A stretch of 64,000 nucleotides of DNA from 66-474 sp035281745 (GCA_035281745.1 DATEDI010000019.1:1-64000), one strand, 5' to 3'. Shown: positions 23,791 through 32,637, counted from the first letter of the stretch. A program made the numbers and translations. Notes: generated by a model from the sequence alone, not told the origin.

Positions 23791-26438
23791 AGCCGATGTC
23801 CGTTTCGACCAAGCCGCCGCAACCCGTTCCCGAGTTCGATCCCGTTGCGGCTTACAAAGTCCGCAAAGCCGCGCCGGTCGTAGGCTTGGATGTTGTAGTG
23901 GTAGTGGTGTGTGCCTCCCATGCCGCCGCCGTTCTCCACCATGTCGCGCATTGGATTCGCAAAGCGCGCGGGCAACACCATCTCGTCTCTGTGAAGCTCC
24001 GTCATCATTCCGTCAGCCGGGACACGTTCCCAACCTCCTTCAGCCGACGCCACGCTGCTCACCAATTTCGACACCGCGGCGAATGCCGCCACGGAAGCGC
24101 CCACCGCTACGAATGGCCCGATATAGGGAATCGAGACCATGGCGTTGAAGGCGCCGGCTGCGGCTTTCGCGGCTTCGGTCATGATCCACTTCACCGCCGA
24201 TGCACCTTGCACCGCTAGAGCCTGCGCCTCGCCCGCCACGGTGATACCAAGGCGCTCGGCAGCCCCAGCCTCCGCGGCAGCGGTCTTGCCTTGTTCGCCA
24301 TTGAACGCTTCGGCGATTCCCTTCGCGACGTTTTGCTCCTGTGTCTCCAGAATCTCCATGCCGATGTTCGCCACCACCTGCTTGAACGTTTCCTGGTGGC
24401 CGATCAGTTGATTGACCGCGCGAAACCCGCTCATGATCATGCGCTGGTCGTCGCTGATTTTCTCGTCCGCGATTTCCCTGTTGAGGCGCTTGACTGCATC
24501 CGCGTAGGCCTGTTCGGCCCTCAGCATCGCTGCGTTCGTTTTATCCACGTCGACCAGAATCGCGCCGTTCCATTTGGCAACCTCGGCGGCGTCTCCCGCC
24601 GCGAGCTTCGCGCGTTTCTGGTAATGCTGGATGTCAGCGGTCAGGCGTTGGTTCAGTGCGTTCAATTGATCCTGAAGCATCTCTCCCAAGGTGATTCGAT
24701 TGTTCGCCAGGTCTGTCCGGTCGCCCTGCAGCGATGCGTCGATCCGCGCAATTGCGAGGTTGTGCGCGCTATCAGCAACCTGTTCGTCGGCGGCGAGTCT
24801 CTCGCGGGCGGCCTTCTTCGCGGCCTCGGCTTCTTGCTCCGACTGGCGCTTGGCTGTTTCCGTTGCCTTGCGCGATAGCTCTTCCTGCTTTCGTGCCGTC
24901 TCTTCCGATTCCTGTAGCTGCTGCTGATCAAGCCGCTGTTGGCCGGTTTGTACCTGCTGCCAGGCTTGCACATACGCGGCGGTGCCGGCCTTGGCTTGCT
25001 GCAGGATCGTTCCCCAGTATTCGCGCTCAAATTCCTCGCGATCGCCGTAGCTGACTTTCTGCGCCGCCTCCAGGTCCTGAAGCTGCTTCGTCAGATTGCC
25101 GGATAGATCGATGCCCCCGAAACCTTCCTTTTGCAGCGCCCCGAAACTGCCCTGCGCCGGATGCGCGGCTGCGTAGGCGTCCGCCGTGCGTTTGGCCTCG
25201 GCCGAGACTTCCTTTTGCTTGTCGAGGATCGCCTGCAGTTCCGCCGCCTGCTTTTGAAGCGCTTCGTAGGCAACGGCATAACCGCCTGTCGTTTCGTGCG
25301 ACGTGCGCATGTCCTGCAGCCGATGCTGTATCGCCGCGAGCTTTTCAGCGGTGTCGCCGCCGCCGGTCGCAAGGTTCACCGATTCACCGATGCCTCGCCA
25401 TACTTGCCCGAAGTCATAGGCGAGCCGCGTGAGCATCCGGTCAAGTACGCCCGCGTGTTGGGTCTGCTTGTCCATGCTGGCCGCGACGCTGTCACCCATC
25501 GCTTTCACAAGCGCGGCCGTCGCGGCGGCCTTGTCGCCTTGCTTGATCAGCCCTTCGATCATTTCCGCTTGCGCTGGCGTGACGCGGTGGTATTTGTCCA
25601 CCAGTTCATCCAGCGCCTTTTGCGGGTTGGTCGCCATTTCGATCAGGAGGCGATCAACCTCGCTGACCTTCTGGCCGGTCAAATCGGCAAATTCAGTCGC
25701 GGCGGTCGCCGCCTGCAGGAGTTGATCGGATGTAAACCGCCCGCTGTTCGCCAGGTCGATCACTGCTTGCTTGGCGGTGTCGTAGCTCCCGGTGATGTCC
25801 GCGATGCGTTTGGCGAGCGCCTGCATCTCACCAGCGCTTTCGCCCATGTAGCCGTTCGTGAGCTCGACCGAACGGCCGAAGTCGTCCAAGTCCTCTTGTG
25901 CCTTCACGGCCGAAAGGCCGAGCAACCCGAATCCTCCGATCGTCAACCCGACCGGCCCCATCGCAAATTGCAGCGCGCGGGACATCAACCCGGTTTCGTT
26001 CGCGAGCGCGGCAACCTCTCGGTGGCTTCGCGAGAATTGGCCGGTGAGCGCGTCGGAGATCAAGGCGCTGGCGGAATAGGCCGCGCGCGAGTTTATCCCC
26101 ATCGTCGCAAAACTTGCGGCCGCGGCCTCCGCTTCGCGCGGGATCTTCGCGAGCGCCGCGGTCACAATGGCTTGCTTTGCCGCGAGTTCCTCGGCGGTGA
26201 ACGCGGCGGATTGCTGCGCGGCCGTGATGACCTTTTGCGCAGCCGCTACGTCCTGGGCGGTCTTGAGGTTGGCTTTCTCGATCGCGTCGAATTGCTGGAA
26301 CACGCTCATCGAGGATTGCATCGATGCCGCCATCGCATCTTGCGACGCGCGCACCTTCACCGCGGCCTCTTCCATGTTCGCGTTGAAGCTTGAAGTGTCG
26401 GCGAGTAGCCGAACGATCATTTCAGCGGCGGTTGCCAC
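23787..26438 (-). CDS. Phage tail tape measure protein
   Basis: An 883-residue protein. The N-terminus (MIVRLLADTSSFNANMEEAAVKVRASQDAMA) and the long Ala/Gln/Lys-rich helical body are typical of lambdoid-type tail-length tape measure proteins; hydrophobic segments lie near residues 160-180 and 795-825; the C-terminus has GGWERVPADGMMTELHRDEMVLP, a common ending in the family. It starts at GTG behind AGGAGG. By the usual length relation the protein would set a long flexible tail of the order of 100 nm or more. No other tail gene is present, which is odd. A terminator separates it from the upstream replication genes. Confidence 0.88.
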   Translation of the reverse strand: MATAAEMIVRLLADTSSFNANMEEAAVKVRASQDAMAASMQSSMSVFQQFDAIEKANLKTAQDVAAAQKVITAAQQSAAFTAEELAAKQAIVTAALAKIPREAEAAAASFATMGINSRAAYSASALISDALTGQFSRSHREVAALANETGLMSRALQFAMGPVGLTIGGFGLLGLSAVKAQEDLDDFGRSVELTNGYMGESAGEMQALAKRIADITGSYDTAKQAVIDLANSGRFTSDQLLQAATAATEFADLTGQKVSEVDRLLIEMATNPQKALDELVDKYHRVTPAQAEMIEGLIKQGDKAAATAALVKAMGDSVAASMDKQTQHAGVLDRMLTRLAYDFGQVWRGIGESVNLATGGGDTAEKLAAIQHRLQDMRTSHETTGGYAVAYEALQKQAAELQAILDKQKEVSAEAKRTADAYAAAHPAQGSFGALQKEGFGGIDLSGNLTKQLQDLEAAQKVSYGDREEFEREYWGTILQQAKAGTAAYVQAWQQVQTGQQRLDQQQLQESEETARKQEELSRKATETAKRQSEQEAEAAKKAARERLAADEQVADSAHNLAIARIDASLQGDRTDLANNRITLGEMLQDQLNALNQRLTADIQHYQKRAKLAAGDAAEVAKWNGAILVDVDKTNAAMLRAEQAYADAVKRLNREIADEKISDDQRMIMSGFRAVNQLIGHQETFKQVVANIGMEILETQEQNVAKGIAEAFNGEQGKTAAAEAGAAERLGITVAGEAQALAVQGASAVKWIMTEAAKAAAGAFNAMVSIPYIGPFVAVGASVAAFAAVSKLVSSVASAEGGWERVPADGMMTELHRDEMVLPARFANPMRDMVENGGGMGGTHHYHYNIQAYDRRGFADFVSRNGIELGNGLRRLGRNGHRL

Positions 26439-26462
26439 AGCGATTTAACCTCCTGCTGTCTC

Positions 26463-26505
26463 GAAAAAAGCACCGCCCCTTGCCACTGCAGAGGAGCAAG
26501 GGGCG
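26463..26505 (-). terminator. Intrinsic terminator between the two gene blocks of the element
   Basis: Read on the minus strand, a perfect nine-base stem (CGCCCCTTG at 26474-26482 with CAAGGGGCG at 26497-26505) is followed shortly by six T residues (the A run at 26464-26469). It closes the unit ending at 26582, so the tape-measure block needs its own promoter, readthrough or antitermination. Confidence 0.75.
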
Positions 26506-26581
26506 GCGATTCCCGCGGTCATTGAGTGCATACGGGCCATGGGTGAGGAGCGTCCCTCCGTCTGCACCGCGCGGAAATTCA

Positions 26582-27010
26582 TCACTTCGGCACCGCTTCG
26601 GTGTCGAGACGCTTCCACCATCCGGTGTTCGGGTCGATCTTCGGCACCAGTCGTCCGGCGTCGACCGTCATGTGGCCGGAAGTCACCAGCGCATCGGTGA
26701 AGCGCTTCAGGTCCGGGCGGTTCGCGACAGCCTGGTCCAGCTGCCCCGAGGTGTACAACTGAAGCACGTTGTCGAGCACCACGTTGGCGGGCATGTTCCA
26801 GTCGCGCACCGTGATGTTCCATGCCGCATGCGGATTGCCCGGAGTCAGGTGGCCATCATCGCCGCGCGTCATGTGACCGGCCTTCACCAGCGCGTCGGTG
26901 TATTGCTTCAGGTCCGGACGGAAGGTGACGGCCTTGTCGAGTTTTCCGTCCCGATACAACCCCGCGATCTCCCTGAGTATCGAATCCCGATGTTCGCTCA
27001 TGAGGTCCAT
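26582..27010 (-). CDS. Unknown protein with two copies of a 55-residue repeat
   Basis: A 142-residue protein made of two tandem copies of one module. Both contain RPDLK-[QR]-[YF]-TDALV-x2-GHMT, preceded by L-x5-LY-x2-G-[KQ]-LD-[KQ]-AV and followed by a tryptophan-containing segment with a GNPHAAW or DPNTGWW turn. I do not recognise the family. The ATG at 27010 overlaps the preceding stop by one base (TGATG). It is the last gene before the terminator. Confidence 0.7.
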   Translation of the reverse strand: MDLMSEHRDSILREIAGLYRDGKLDKAVTFRPDLKQYTDALVKAGHMTRGDDGHLTPGNPHAAWNITVRDWNMPANVVLDNVLQLYTSGQLDQAVANRPDLKRFTDALVTSGHMTVDAGRLVPKIDPNTGWWKRLDTEAVPK

Positions 27011-27723
27011 CACGCCACCTCCATCAACTGCGCGCGCACCTGCCTATCCAAGTGCGACCACGGGTCCACTGTTTTGGGCGCTGGCCCCAGTTGCGCCGTG
27101 GGGTCGCCAGCGAGTGCCGCGATCACGTCGCGCCACGCTTGCCGCGACGCTTCCGCGCCGCCGGGCTCAAGCACTGGCCGCAAGTTGGACGAGGCGTTGA
27201 TGGCTTGCGTGATCGCCGTGTAGTCGGGCAACTCGGGCGAAGGCCCGATCATCCCCAGGCCGAACAAGTGCTCGCGCAATGCCGTCGCTTCAAACTGCGC
27301 GGCGCGGTAGCGCTCCACCAACGGCCGGGCGATTTCGTAGAGGACTTGGCCGCGTGCGCGCCGCATGTTCTGAAGCGCCGTGTCCATGGCCGCTTGCGAT
27401 TCGGCGAGCTTCGGCTCGAATGCCTTGGCCGCCGTCTGCGCCGCGGTTGTTTCACGTTCCGCGACGGCGAGTGCATTGGTCAGCTTGGCGAGGGCAGTCG
27501 GCGCGGACGGACTGTCGCCGGTCGCGCCGTTCGTGGCCCATTCTTCCAAGGCCGCGGCGTGCGCCGCCTCAACTTCGGCGAGCTGCGCGCGGATCGGCTC
27601 CGCCCGGCGCGTGATTGCGTTCAGCGCCTGGTGCCGATCGTGGTTCGCTTGGTGTTGCTCGCCTGCCACCTTCAATGCGGCTTGTGCTTCGGCGAGTGCC
27701 TGCCGTGCGGCGGAAAGGGGCAT
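27010..27723 (-). CDS. Unknown coiled-coil protein
   Basis: A 237-residue protein, Ala/Glu/Gln-rich and helical over its first 130 residues with long heptad-like stretches (ARQALAEAQAALKVAGEQHQ onward), then a C-terminal domain. GAAGGAGA precedes the ATG. It could be a scaffolding- or structural-type protein, but the sequence shows only the coiled coil. It overlaps the repeat-protein gene and lies two bases after the upstream gene. Confidence 0.65.
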   Translation of the reverse strand: MPLSAARQALAEAQAALKVAGEQHQANHDRHQALNAITRRAEPIRAQLAEVEAAHAAALEEWATNGATGDSPSAPTALAKLTNALAVAERETTAAQTAAKAFEPKLAESQAAMDTALQNMRRARGQVLYEIARPLVERYRAAQFEATALREHLFGLGMIGPSPELPDYTAITQAINASSNLRPVLEPGGAEASRQAWRDVIAALAGDPTAQLGPAPKTVDPWSHLDRQVRAQLMEVA

Positions 27724-27725
27724 CT

Positions 27726-28352
27726 TCAATTCTCCTTCGTGGGTACGGGTACGGGTAGCTTTTGCAGGATCGTGACCGGAGTCCGTTGTCCATTGGCATG
27801 CGCGGGTGCTTTCGGTTCCCCGTACAGGCATTTCGCGGTTGCTTCATTCTCGCTTTCAGTTTGCATCGGACGGGGATTCTGGATTTCCCCGCACGTCTGC
27901 GGACGCGCCTCAATCGCGTACACCAGCCGGAACGCGATCGCGGCATCCCGGAGCCATTCCCGATACAACCCCTCGGCGGCCCGGATTTCGTGGTCGACAT
28001 CGGATCGCCGCCCCTTGGGCCGGTGTTCGCGCATGGCACCTGCCGCGAACCGGGATGGCTGCAGCAGCTTCACCAGCGCAAACCTCGCGACCTCGGCGCG
28101 TATCCCGCGGCTGACGGCGCACTCCACCACCCGAAGCGCATCCCGCCGCTCCTGGAAGGCGTACACCAGCAGCATGGATTCCTCGGCGTCATCGAGCTTC
28201 GCCATCGCCAAGGCCGCCCATGCGCGGTCGCCGTCCCGGCCGTGAATCCCGATGTCGCCATCCTCGGCGTACCAGCGCACGGCGCCGGAAGCATGCGCCA
28301 GGATTGCGGCGGCGAGGTCTTCCGCTTCGATCGTGGTGTCGACGGCATTCAT
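27726..28352 (-). CDS. Hypothetical protein, 208 residues
   Basis: Unrecognised. The N-terminal part (VDTTIEAEDLAAAILAHASG... WYAEDGDIGIHGRDGDRAWAAL) looks globular, the C-terminal 50 residues are polar and probably disordered. The ATG overlaps the helicase stop (ATGA), so it belongs to the replication unit and may be an accessory factor. Confidence 0.6.
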   Translation of the reverse strand: MNAVDTTIEAEDLAAAILAHASGAVRWYAEDGDIGIHGRDGDRAWAALAMAKLDDAEESMLLVYAFQERRDALRVVECAVSRGIRAEVARFALVKLLQPSRFAAGAMREHRPKGRRSDVDHEIRAAEGLYREWLRDAAIAFRLVYAIEARPQTCGEIQNPRPMQTESENEATAKCLYGEPKAPAHANGQRTPVTILQKLPVPVPTKEN

Positions 28353-29689
28353 GGGCGGCAATACCTGCAGCCTTCGCCATCACAACGTGGGCAGGGTTGC
28401 GCCAGTTTTGCGCCGATTGAAACTGACGCACTTGGCGGGACTGGCGCGCACTCCGTGCGTGCGCCAGTTACGCAGGGGGGTATGGGGGGAGTGGCGCGCG
28501 CACTTTCTGGCGCGGATTCCGGCGCAGTCTGCGCCAGTTTGTAGCACTCGCCGTCGTGCCGGTTCGGCTTCTTGTACGGAACCTTCACGATTCGACCGTC
28601 ACGTTCCAGCCGCACCAGCGCGGCGCCGACGCGTTGCTGGCCGCCCTTGGCTTTGTACTCGGCGGCAAGCTCCGGGTAGTCGCACAAGGCGTGCCATGCG
28701 GTGGCACTGCCGCGCTTGGCGGTCGTGATGGTGGCGCCTGATGTCAATGCGACGCGCAGGACGGTCAGCACGGCTGCGGCGTCGATGTCGGCTTGCCGTG
28801 TCGCTTCCGCATCGCGTGCACGTGCGTCCATCGGCACAAGTACGCCGTGATCCGCGAACCGGAGCAAAACCGGCTCGGCTTCCGTGGTGAAGTTCGATTT
28901 CTGGTGCACCAGGTTGATGGCGCCGGTGTCATCCTTCACCAGCGCCAGCCGGGAACGTGCGCTGTTGTGCCATGCCGTGCTGCCGCTGTAAGCGTTGCCG
29001 CCGTCGCCGTACTTGGCCGCAGCCTTGTCGATATGCGCCAGCAGGAGTACTGCCGCATCGTTGCCGCGTGCCAGTGATCCCAACATCCGAATGAACGCGC
29101 GCACCTGCCGCCGTTCGTTTTCGTTGCCGGCGTATGCGTCGCTGGCATTGTCGATCACGATCAACCCGGCGCCCTTGGCGGCCAGCGTGATGCGGTCCAT
29201 GCCCACGGTCGGCGTGAGCCTGCGGACGCCTTCCTCCATTACCTCCGTCGCGAGTGTTGCGTCGCAGTCGCTGCCATCGAATACGGTCAAGGCCTCTACC
29301 ACGTCGCCACGCGGCAACGCGAAGGTGTCGATAATTTGTCGCAGCCGATAGCGCACAATGTCGGCTTCGTCTTCCAGGCTGAAATAGACCGCGCTGCACT
29401 GCACGGCCGGAAACGGTCCCCACTGTCTGCCGCAAGCGGCGTGCGCGGCGAGTATCAGGCCCAGCATCGATTTCCCGATGCCGCCGTGGCCGGCCAAGAG
29501 CGTGACCACGCGCCGCGGAATGATCGGCTCGAAAACGTGCCGCGCTGCCGGCCAGTTTTGCGACATGAGATTGCTAAAGTCCACGGGAGCAAACGCCGGT
29601 GTTGGAACGCGCTCCGGATGCGCAAGCTTCGTCACACGGGCCAGCTCGCGATCGGCCTGTTCGTCCAGCGTGTTCCCGTAGGCGTTCAC
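28349..29689 (-). CDS. RepA-like replicative helicase/ATPase (AAA_25)
   Basis: A 446-residue ATPase of the RecA-like AAA_25/RepA group used by plasmids and phages. Walker A GHGGIGKS is at 67-74, Walker B LIVID at 176-180, and YFSLEDEADIVRYRLRQI follows the expected order. Near the C-terminus CPRCDGEGCRYC forms a small zinc-ribbon-like cysteine cluster. It starts at GTG overlapping the primase stop. With the upstream CHC2 protein it forms a replication module. Confidence 0.83.
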   Translation of the reverse strand: MNAYGNTLDEQADRELARVTKLAHPERVPTPAFAPVDFSNLMSQNWPAARHVFEPIIPRRVVTLLAGHGGIGKSMLGLILAAHAACGRQWGPFPAVQCSAVYFSLEDEADIVRYRLRQIIDTFALPRGDVVEALTVFDGSDCDATLATEVMEEGVRRLTPTVGMDRITLAAKGAGLIVIDNASDAYAGNENERRQVRAFIRMLGSLARGNDAAVLLLAHIDKAAAKYGDGGNAYSGSTAWHNSARSRLALVKDDTGAINLVHQKSNFTTEAEPVLLRFADHGVLVPMDARARDAEATRQADIDAAAVLTVLRVALTSGATITTAKRGSATAWHALCDYPELAAEYKAKGGQQRVGAALVRLERDGRIVKVPYKKPNRHDGECYKLAQTAPESAPESARATPPIPPCVTGARTECAPVPPSASVSIGAKLAQPCPRCDGEGCRYCRP

Positions 29690-30126
29690 GTCAGCACCGC
29701 CCGCGCATCGTCGATGCGCTGCATCGCCAAGGTGAGCCGGCTGTCATCTTCCGCGGTCAGCGCGTGACCTTGCCGGAGCATTCCCGCAGCGCAGGCCACG
29801 ACGGTCGCCTCGCGGGACAGCACGCCGAGCGCCGCGGCCCAGGCGGATTGTTTGAACGCTTGGCGCGCGCGTCGCCGGCCTTCCGGGGTTTGATCCTTGA
29901 TCCGTTCTGGGAACAAGTCCGATGCTTCCATACCGGCTGCGGCGAGGATTCCGGGGGTATCGCTGCAGGCGAAGCAATGGAGCAACACGCGTCCATCGTC
30001 GCCTTCGGTGATGGATAGGGATCCGCGTGCGTGTTCGTGACCATTCGGACAATCGGCGCGCCATGACGCTGGGCCGGTCTTGCGCACGCGCTGCAGCCGC
30101 ACCAGCAACAGGTCAACGGCGCTCAT
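29686..30126 (-). CDS. CHC2 zinc-finger primase-like protein
   Basis: A 146-residue protein with a primase-type zinc motif: C26, H30, C51 and C54 (CPNGH ... LLHCFAC), the spacing expected of CHC2 fingers. It lacks a Toprim catalytic domain, so it may load the helicase or act with a host primase rather than synthesise primers. The ATG overlaps the upstream gene by 14 bases and its stop overlaps the helicase start. Confidence 0.75.
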   Translation of the reverse strand: MSAVDLLLVRLQRVRKTGPASWRADCPNGHEHARGSLSITEGDDGRVLLHCFACSDTPGILAAAGMEASDLFPERIKDQTPEGRRRARQAFKQSAWAAALGVLSREATVVACAAGMLRQGHALTAEDDSRLTLAMQRIDDARAVLT

Positions 30127-30457
30127 GGGTTGAGCCTTTGCGCTGGCGCAGTTCCATGATCAGGCGGCCGGCGCCGATCAGTAGACGGTCAGCGCTGGAT
30201 AGCGTGATTTCGTTGACGTGGCCTAGCTCGAAGTTATCGGCCAGGTCACCCAGGCATCCCGCGGCGCTGCGAAGGTCGCTGGCGATGACTGCGGGATCGC
30301 GCGGTGTCGGTTGTGCAGGTGGTGGAGCGACTCCGCAGTAGCCGGCGCGTGCAGCGGCTTCGCTGGTGCCGTACAATTGCTGCGCAAGTTCAATTCTCTG
30401 ATCGACTTCGAAGCTCGCGCCGCCACGCGGGCTTCGTCGTATCTGGGGCGCGCTCAT
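30113..30457 (-). CDS. Hypothetical protein, 114 residues
   Basis: Unrecognised helical protein (SFEVDQRIELAQQLYGTSEAA ... RLLIGAGRLIMELRQRKG). Its ATG overlaps the AlpA-like gene stop (ATGA) and its end overlaps the primase start, so it is part of one coupled run of genes from the regulator to the helicase. Confidence 0.6.
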   Translation of the reverse strand: MSAPQIRRSPRGGASFEVDQRIELAQQLYGTSEAAARAGYCGVAPPPAQPTPRDPAVIASDLRSAAGCLGDLADNFELGHVNEITLSSADRLLIGAGRLIMELRQRKGSTHERR

Positions 30458-30804
30458 TGACGTTGCCCCCGCCAATTCCCGCGTTTGGTGCCGTGTCCAG
30501 ACACCGAAACATTGCCGGGAACGCGAGGCGTGATGCCGTTTTCTCGGGGTGATCGCCGCTCATTACCCACCAGCGTACCCGCTGGGTGAATTTCCTCGGC
30601 GGCGTTCATTGCGGCGTCACGCTGCGCGATGCGTTTCGCAATCCATGCGCGCACTTCGGATTCGACCCAAGCGCGAGACGTAGCTGTCAGCGGTACGGAT
30701 TTCGGGAAGTCACCGCGGCCCATGCGATCGTAGATCGCGCTTCGACCCAAGCCGGTGATCTGGGTAACCTCCGGGAGCCGGAGGAGTCGTGCATCGTTGT
30801 CCAT
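30454..30804 (-). CDS. AlpA-family DNA-binding regulator
   Basis: A 116-residue protein with an AlpA/excisionase-type HTH at the N-terminus: LLRLPEVTQITGLGRSAIYD then RGDFPKSVPLTATSRAWVESEVRAWI. In P4-like elements AlpA activates the integrase and excision; here it heads the replication genes. The C-terminal half is basic and low-complexity. The ATG at 30804 follows GAGG eight bases upstream; a TTG further upstream is possible. Confidence 0.85.
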   Translation of the reverse strand: MDNDARLLRLPEVTQITGLGRSAIYDRMGRGDFPKSVPLTATSRAWVESEVRAWIAKRIAQRDAAMNAAEEIHPAGTLVGNERRSPRENGITPRVPGNVSVSGHGTKRGNWRGQRQ

Positions 30805-30882
30805 GTGTATCGCCTCGGAGTTATCCGGCAAGCGCCGGACGGTGAGGCGATGTTCAAACCACGAGCGATCAACCGGAATCGG

Positions 30883-31371
30883 CTACTTTTGGCGATTGCC
30901 GGATTTCTTGAGAATGTCGCGGACGGTGCGTACCGGCAGCTTCAGCTTCGCCGCGACCACGCTTGCCCGGTTGCGTTCAGGCATAGGTGCGAGTCTGTTG
31001 AATTCCGCGATGATCTCTCGCGCGCGGTGCTCGGCCACAGCACTTGATGTACGCGTTCGGTTTCGAAGTTGGGTGCGGAGGGATCGATCCACCTTCGCAC
31101 ACTCCGCTTCGAAGTCGCGCCGACGCTTCAGCATCTCCCAATAGTAGGGGGGCACGGCCAGATCCGCCCCGGCCTTGCCTGGCGTGCGATAGACGCGCTC
31201 GCCCCTTCGTTCGACGGTTTCGTACTCGGGCACATGATCCATTGCGCCGCGGTTGATGGTGCTGCGATTAGAGGGATGTAGCGGCTTGCACAGTGCCTCT
31301 CGTATCGCGTCTAGAGATTCCTTTTTCTCCTTCGGCGTCACAAGTGAGTCTCGAATCTTGCGCTTAGGCAT
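30883..31371 (-). CDS. Hypothetical protein with C-terminal HTH-like helix
   Basis: A 162-residue basic protein (MPKRKIRDSLVTPKEKKESL...). The C-terminus (RASVVAAKLKLPVRTVRDILKKSGN) looks like a helix-turn-helix that would fit a DNA-binding role. The ATG at 31371 is preceded by GGAGAAGG. It lies between the unknown 262-residue gene and the AlpA-like regulator. Not recognised. Confidence 0.6.
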   Translation of the reverse strand: MPKRKIRDSLVTPKEKKESLDAIREALCKPLHPSNRSTINRGAMDHVPEYETVERRGERVYRTPGKAGADLAVPPYYWEMLKRRRDFEAECAKVDRSLRTQLRNRTRTSSAVAEHRAREIIAEFNRLAPMPERNRASVVAAKLKLPVRTVRDILKKSGNRQK

Positions 31372-31462
31372 CGCGGCCTTCTCCGCGCCTTCAAAAGAGC
31401 GCCACGGCAACGGGGGAAGGTTCCCCGCTTTCGCCCCGTCGGGCTAGCCGTGGCGTGTTCGG

Positions 31463-32251
31463 TCAATCGCGTGAAGACACGAGGCTCAGACCGGTAGATC
31501 GCGAAGTGTTCGGGCGTGACCGTTGCAGGGTCTCACGGTACGCCTCAGCGATGTCAGGATGATGTGCACATATGGTCCGCATGGACGCCATGAACATTTC
31601 TTCGCTGTTCTCGCTATCAGGATTCGCGTATTCGCTCGCGTCCTGCAGCCGTTTCTCGAATTCGGCATCGATGGCTTTGCGCATTGCTCGGATGTGCGCG
31701 ACGTGCGAGTAACCTGCCTCGCCGGGCATGGCCACGGTAAGCATCCGCGAGCGCCTCTCGACGATCCAGTTTTCGATTGTTCCGGCATGGAAAACATGGC
31801 GAAGACTCTCCAGCCGCTTTTGCTCTTCCGCCGAAAGGCTGCCGACCAAATGCTCCTTTGCCCCTTGTTGCGCCTTTCGCATGGCAGGCAAATGCTCTAC
31901 CCATAGCTCGTATGCCCTAGCACACTTCTTTCGATACGCCAGCGACCCAGCTTTCCGCTTTCCCTTTAAGACTTCGTCGAACACCTGCACAAACTCGCCA
32001 CCAATCGGAGCTATGTGCTCTTTCCCTACTTCGAATACGAAGTGGGCTTCTGAGTCCCAAAGGTAGCCTTCGGCCATGTGTCGAAGTGCTTGAAGCATGC
32101 CTTTGTGCGCCGCATCGACGTCCTTGCTGAGGATGAACATGAGATTCGAAAGGAACGAACTCTCCTGCGTTGAATCTTCCATCTCGTCGAGTGCTCTCAT
32201 CCCGTCGATTCGGCTGGCAAGAGCGGCGCGGGGTGATTTCTTGGCGCTCAT
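31463..32251 (-). CDS. Hypothetical helical protein, 262 residues
   Basis: A helix-rich, tryptophan-containing protein (FLSNLMFILSKDVDAAHKGM, YLWDSEAHFVFEVGKEHI) with no motif I recognise. By eye its composition is less GC-biased than the host genes. The ATG overlaps the upstream gene stop (ATGA). Its place between the integrase side and the regulators is where satellites often keep cargo, so it could be an accessory or host-interaction gene. Confidence 0.6.
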   Translation of the reverse strand: MSAKKSPRAALASRIDGMRALDEMEDSTQESSFLSNLMFILSKDVDAAHKGMLQALRHMAEGYLWDSEAHFVFEVGKEHIAPIGGEFVQVFDEVLKGKRKAGSLAYRKKCARAYELWVEHLPAMRKAQQGAKEHLVGSLSAEEQKRLESLRHVFHAGTIENWIVERRSRMLTVAMPGEAGYSHVAHIRAMRKAIDAEFEKRLQDASEYANPDSENSEEMFMASMRTICAHHPDIAEAYRETLQRSRPNTSRSTGLSLVSSRD

Positions 32252-32637
32252 GCTGCACGCTCCTGCGCGACTTGCGCCAACTCGGCTTGCCACGGTGGCG
32301 GGCAAGCCCTCTTGTGTGCCAGTAGCTTGGGCATGAACGCCTTGATGCGTTCCGCTCGTTCTGCATTAGTGATCCCCCTTTCGAAGAGTGCGCCATACTC
32401 CGCTTTCATCGTCTTGGGCATCCACCGCATGACACGCACCACGAAAGCCTGTTCGTAGGTCATCTCGACGATGTTCCTGTTTTCGTCCAGGTAGAACGCG
32501 GGGACGTGACCGGCAAGCTTGCGGAAAACACGTCCATTCGGACGCAGCGGGTTCGGTTGGGGGATTCCGACGAACGCCAAGATCAGCGAAGCCTTGACGG
32601 GCGGCGGGTTCTGCGACGGTACAATTTGCAGTGCCAT
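32248..32637 (-). CDS. Hypothetical protein, 129 residues
   Basis: Starts MALQIVPSQNPPPVKASLIL behind a strong AAGGAGG site seven bases upstream, so the start is firm. It contains GRVFRKLAGHVPAFYLDENRNIVEMTYEQAFVVRVMRW and a basic C-terminus. Not recognised. First gene downstream of the integrase, separated from it by a hairpin. Confidence 0.62.
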   Translation of the reverse strand: MALQIVPSQNPPPVKASLILAFVGIPQPNPLRPNGRVFRKLAGHVPAFYLDENRNIVEMTYEQAFVVRVMRWMPKTMKAEYGALFERGITNAERAERIKAFMPKLLAHKRACPPPWQAELAQVAQERAA

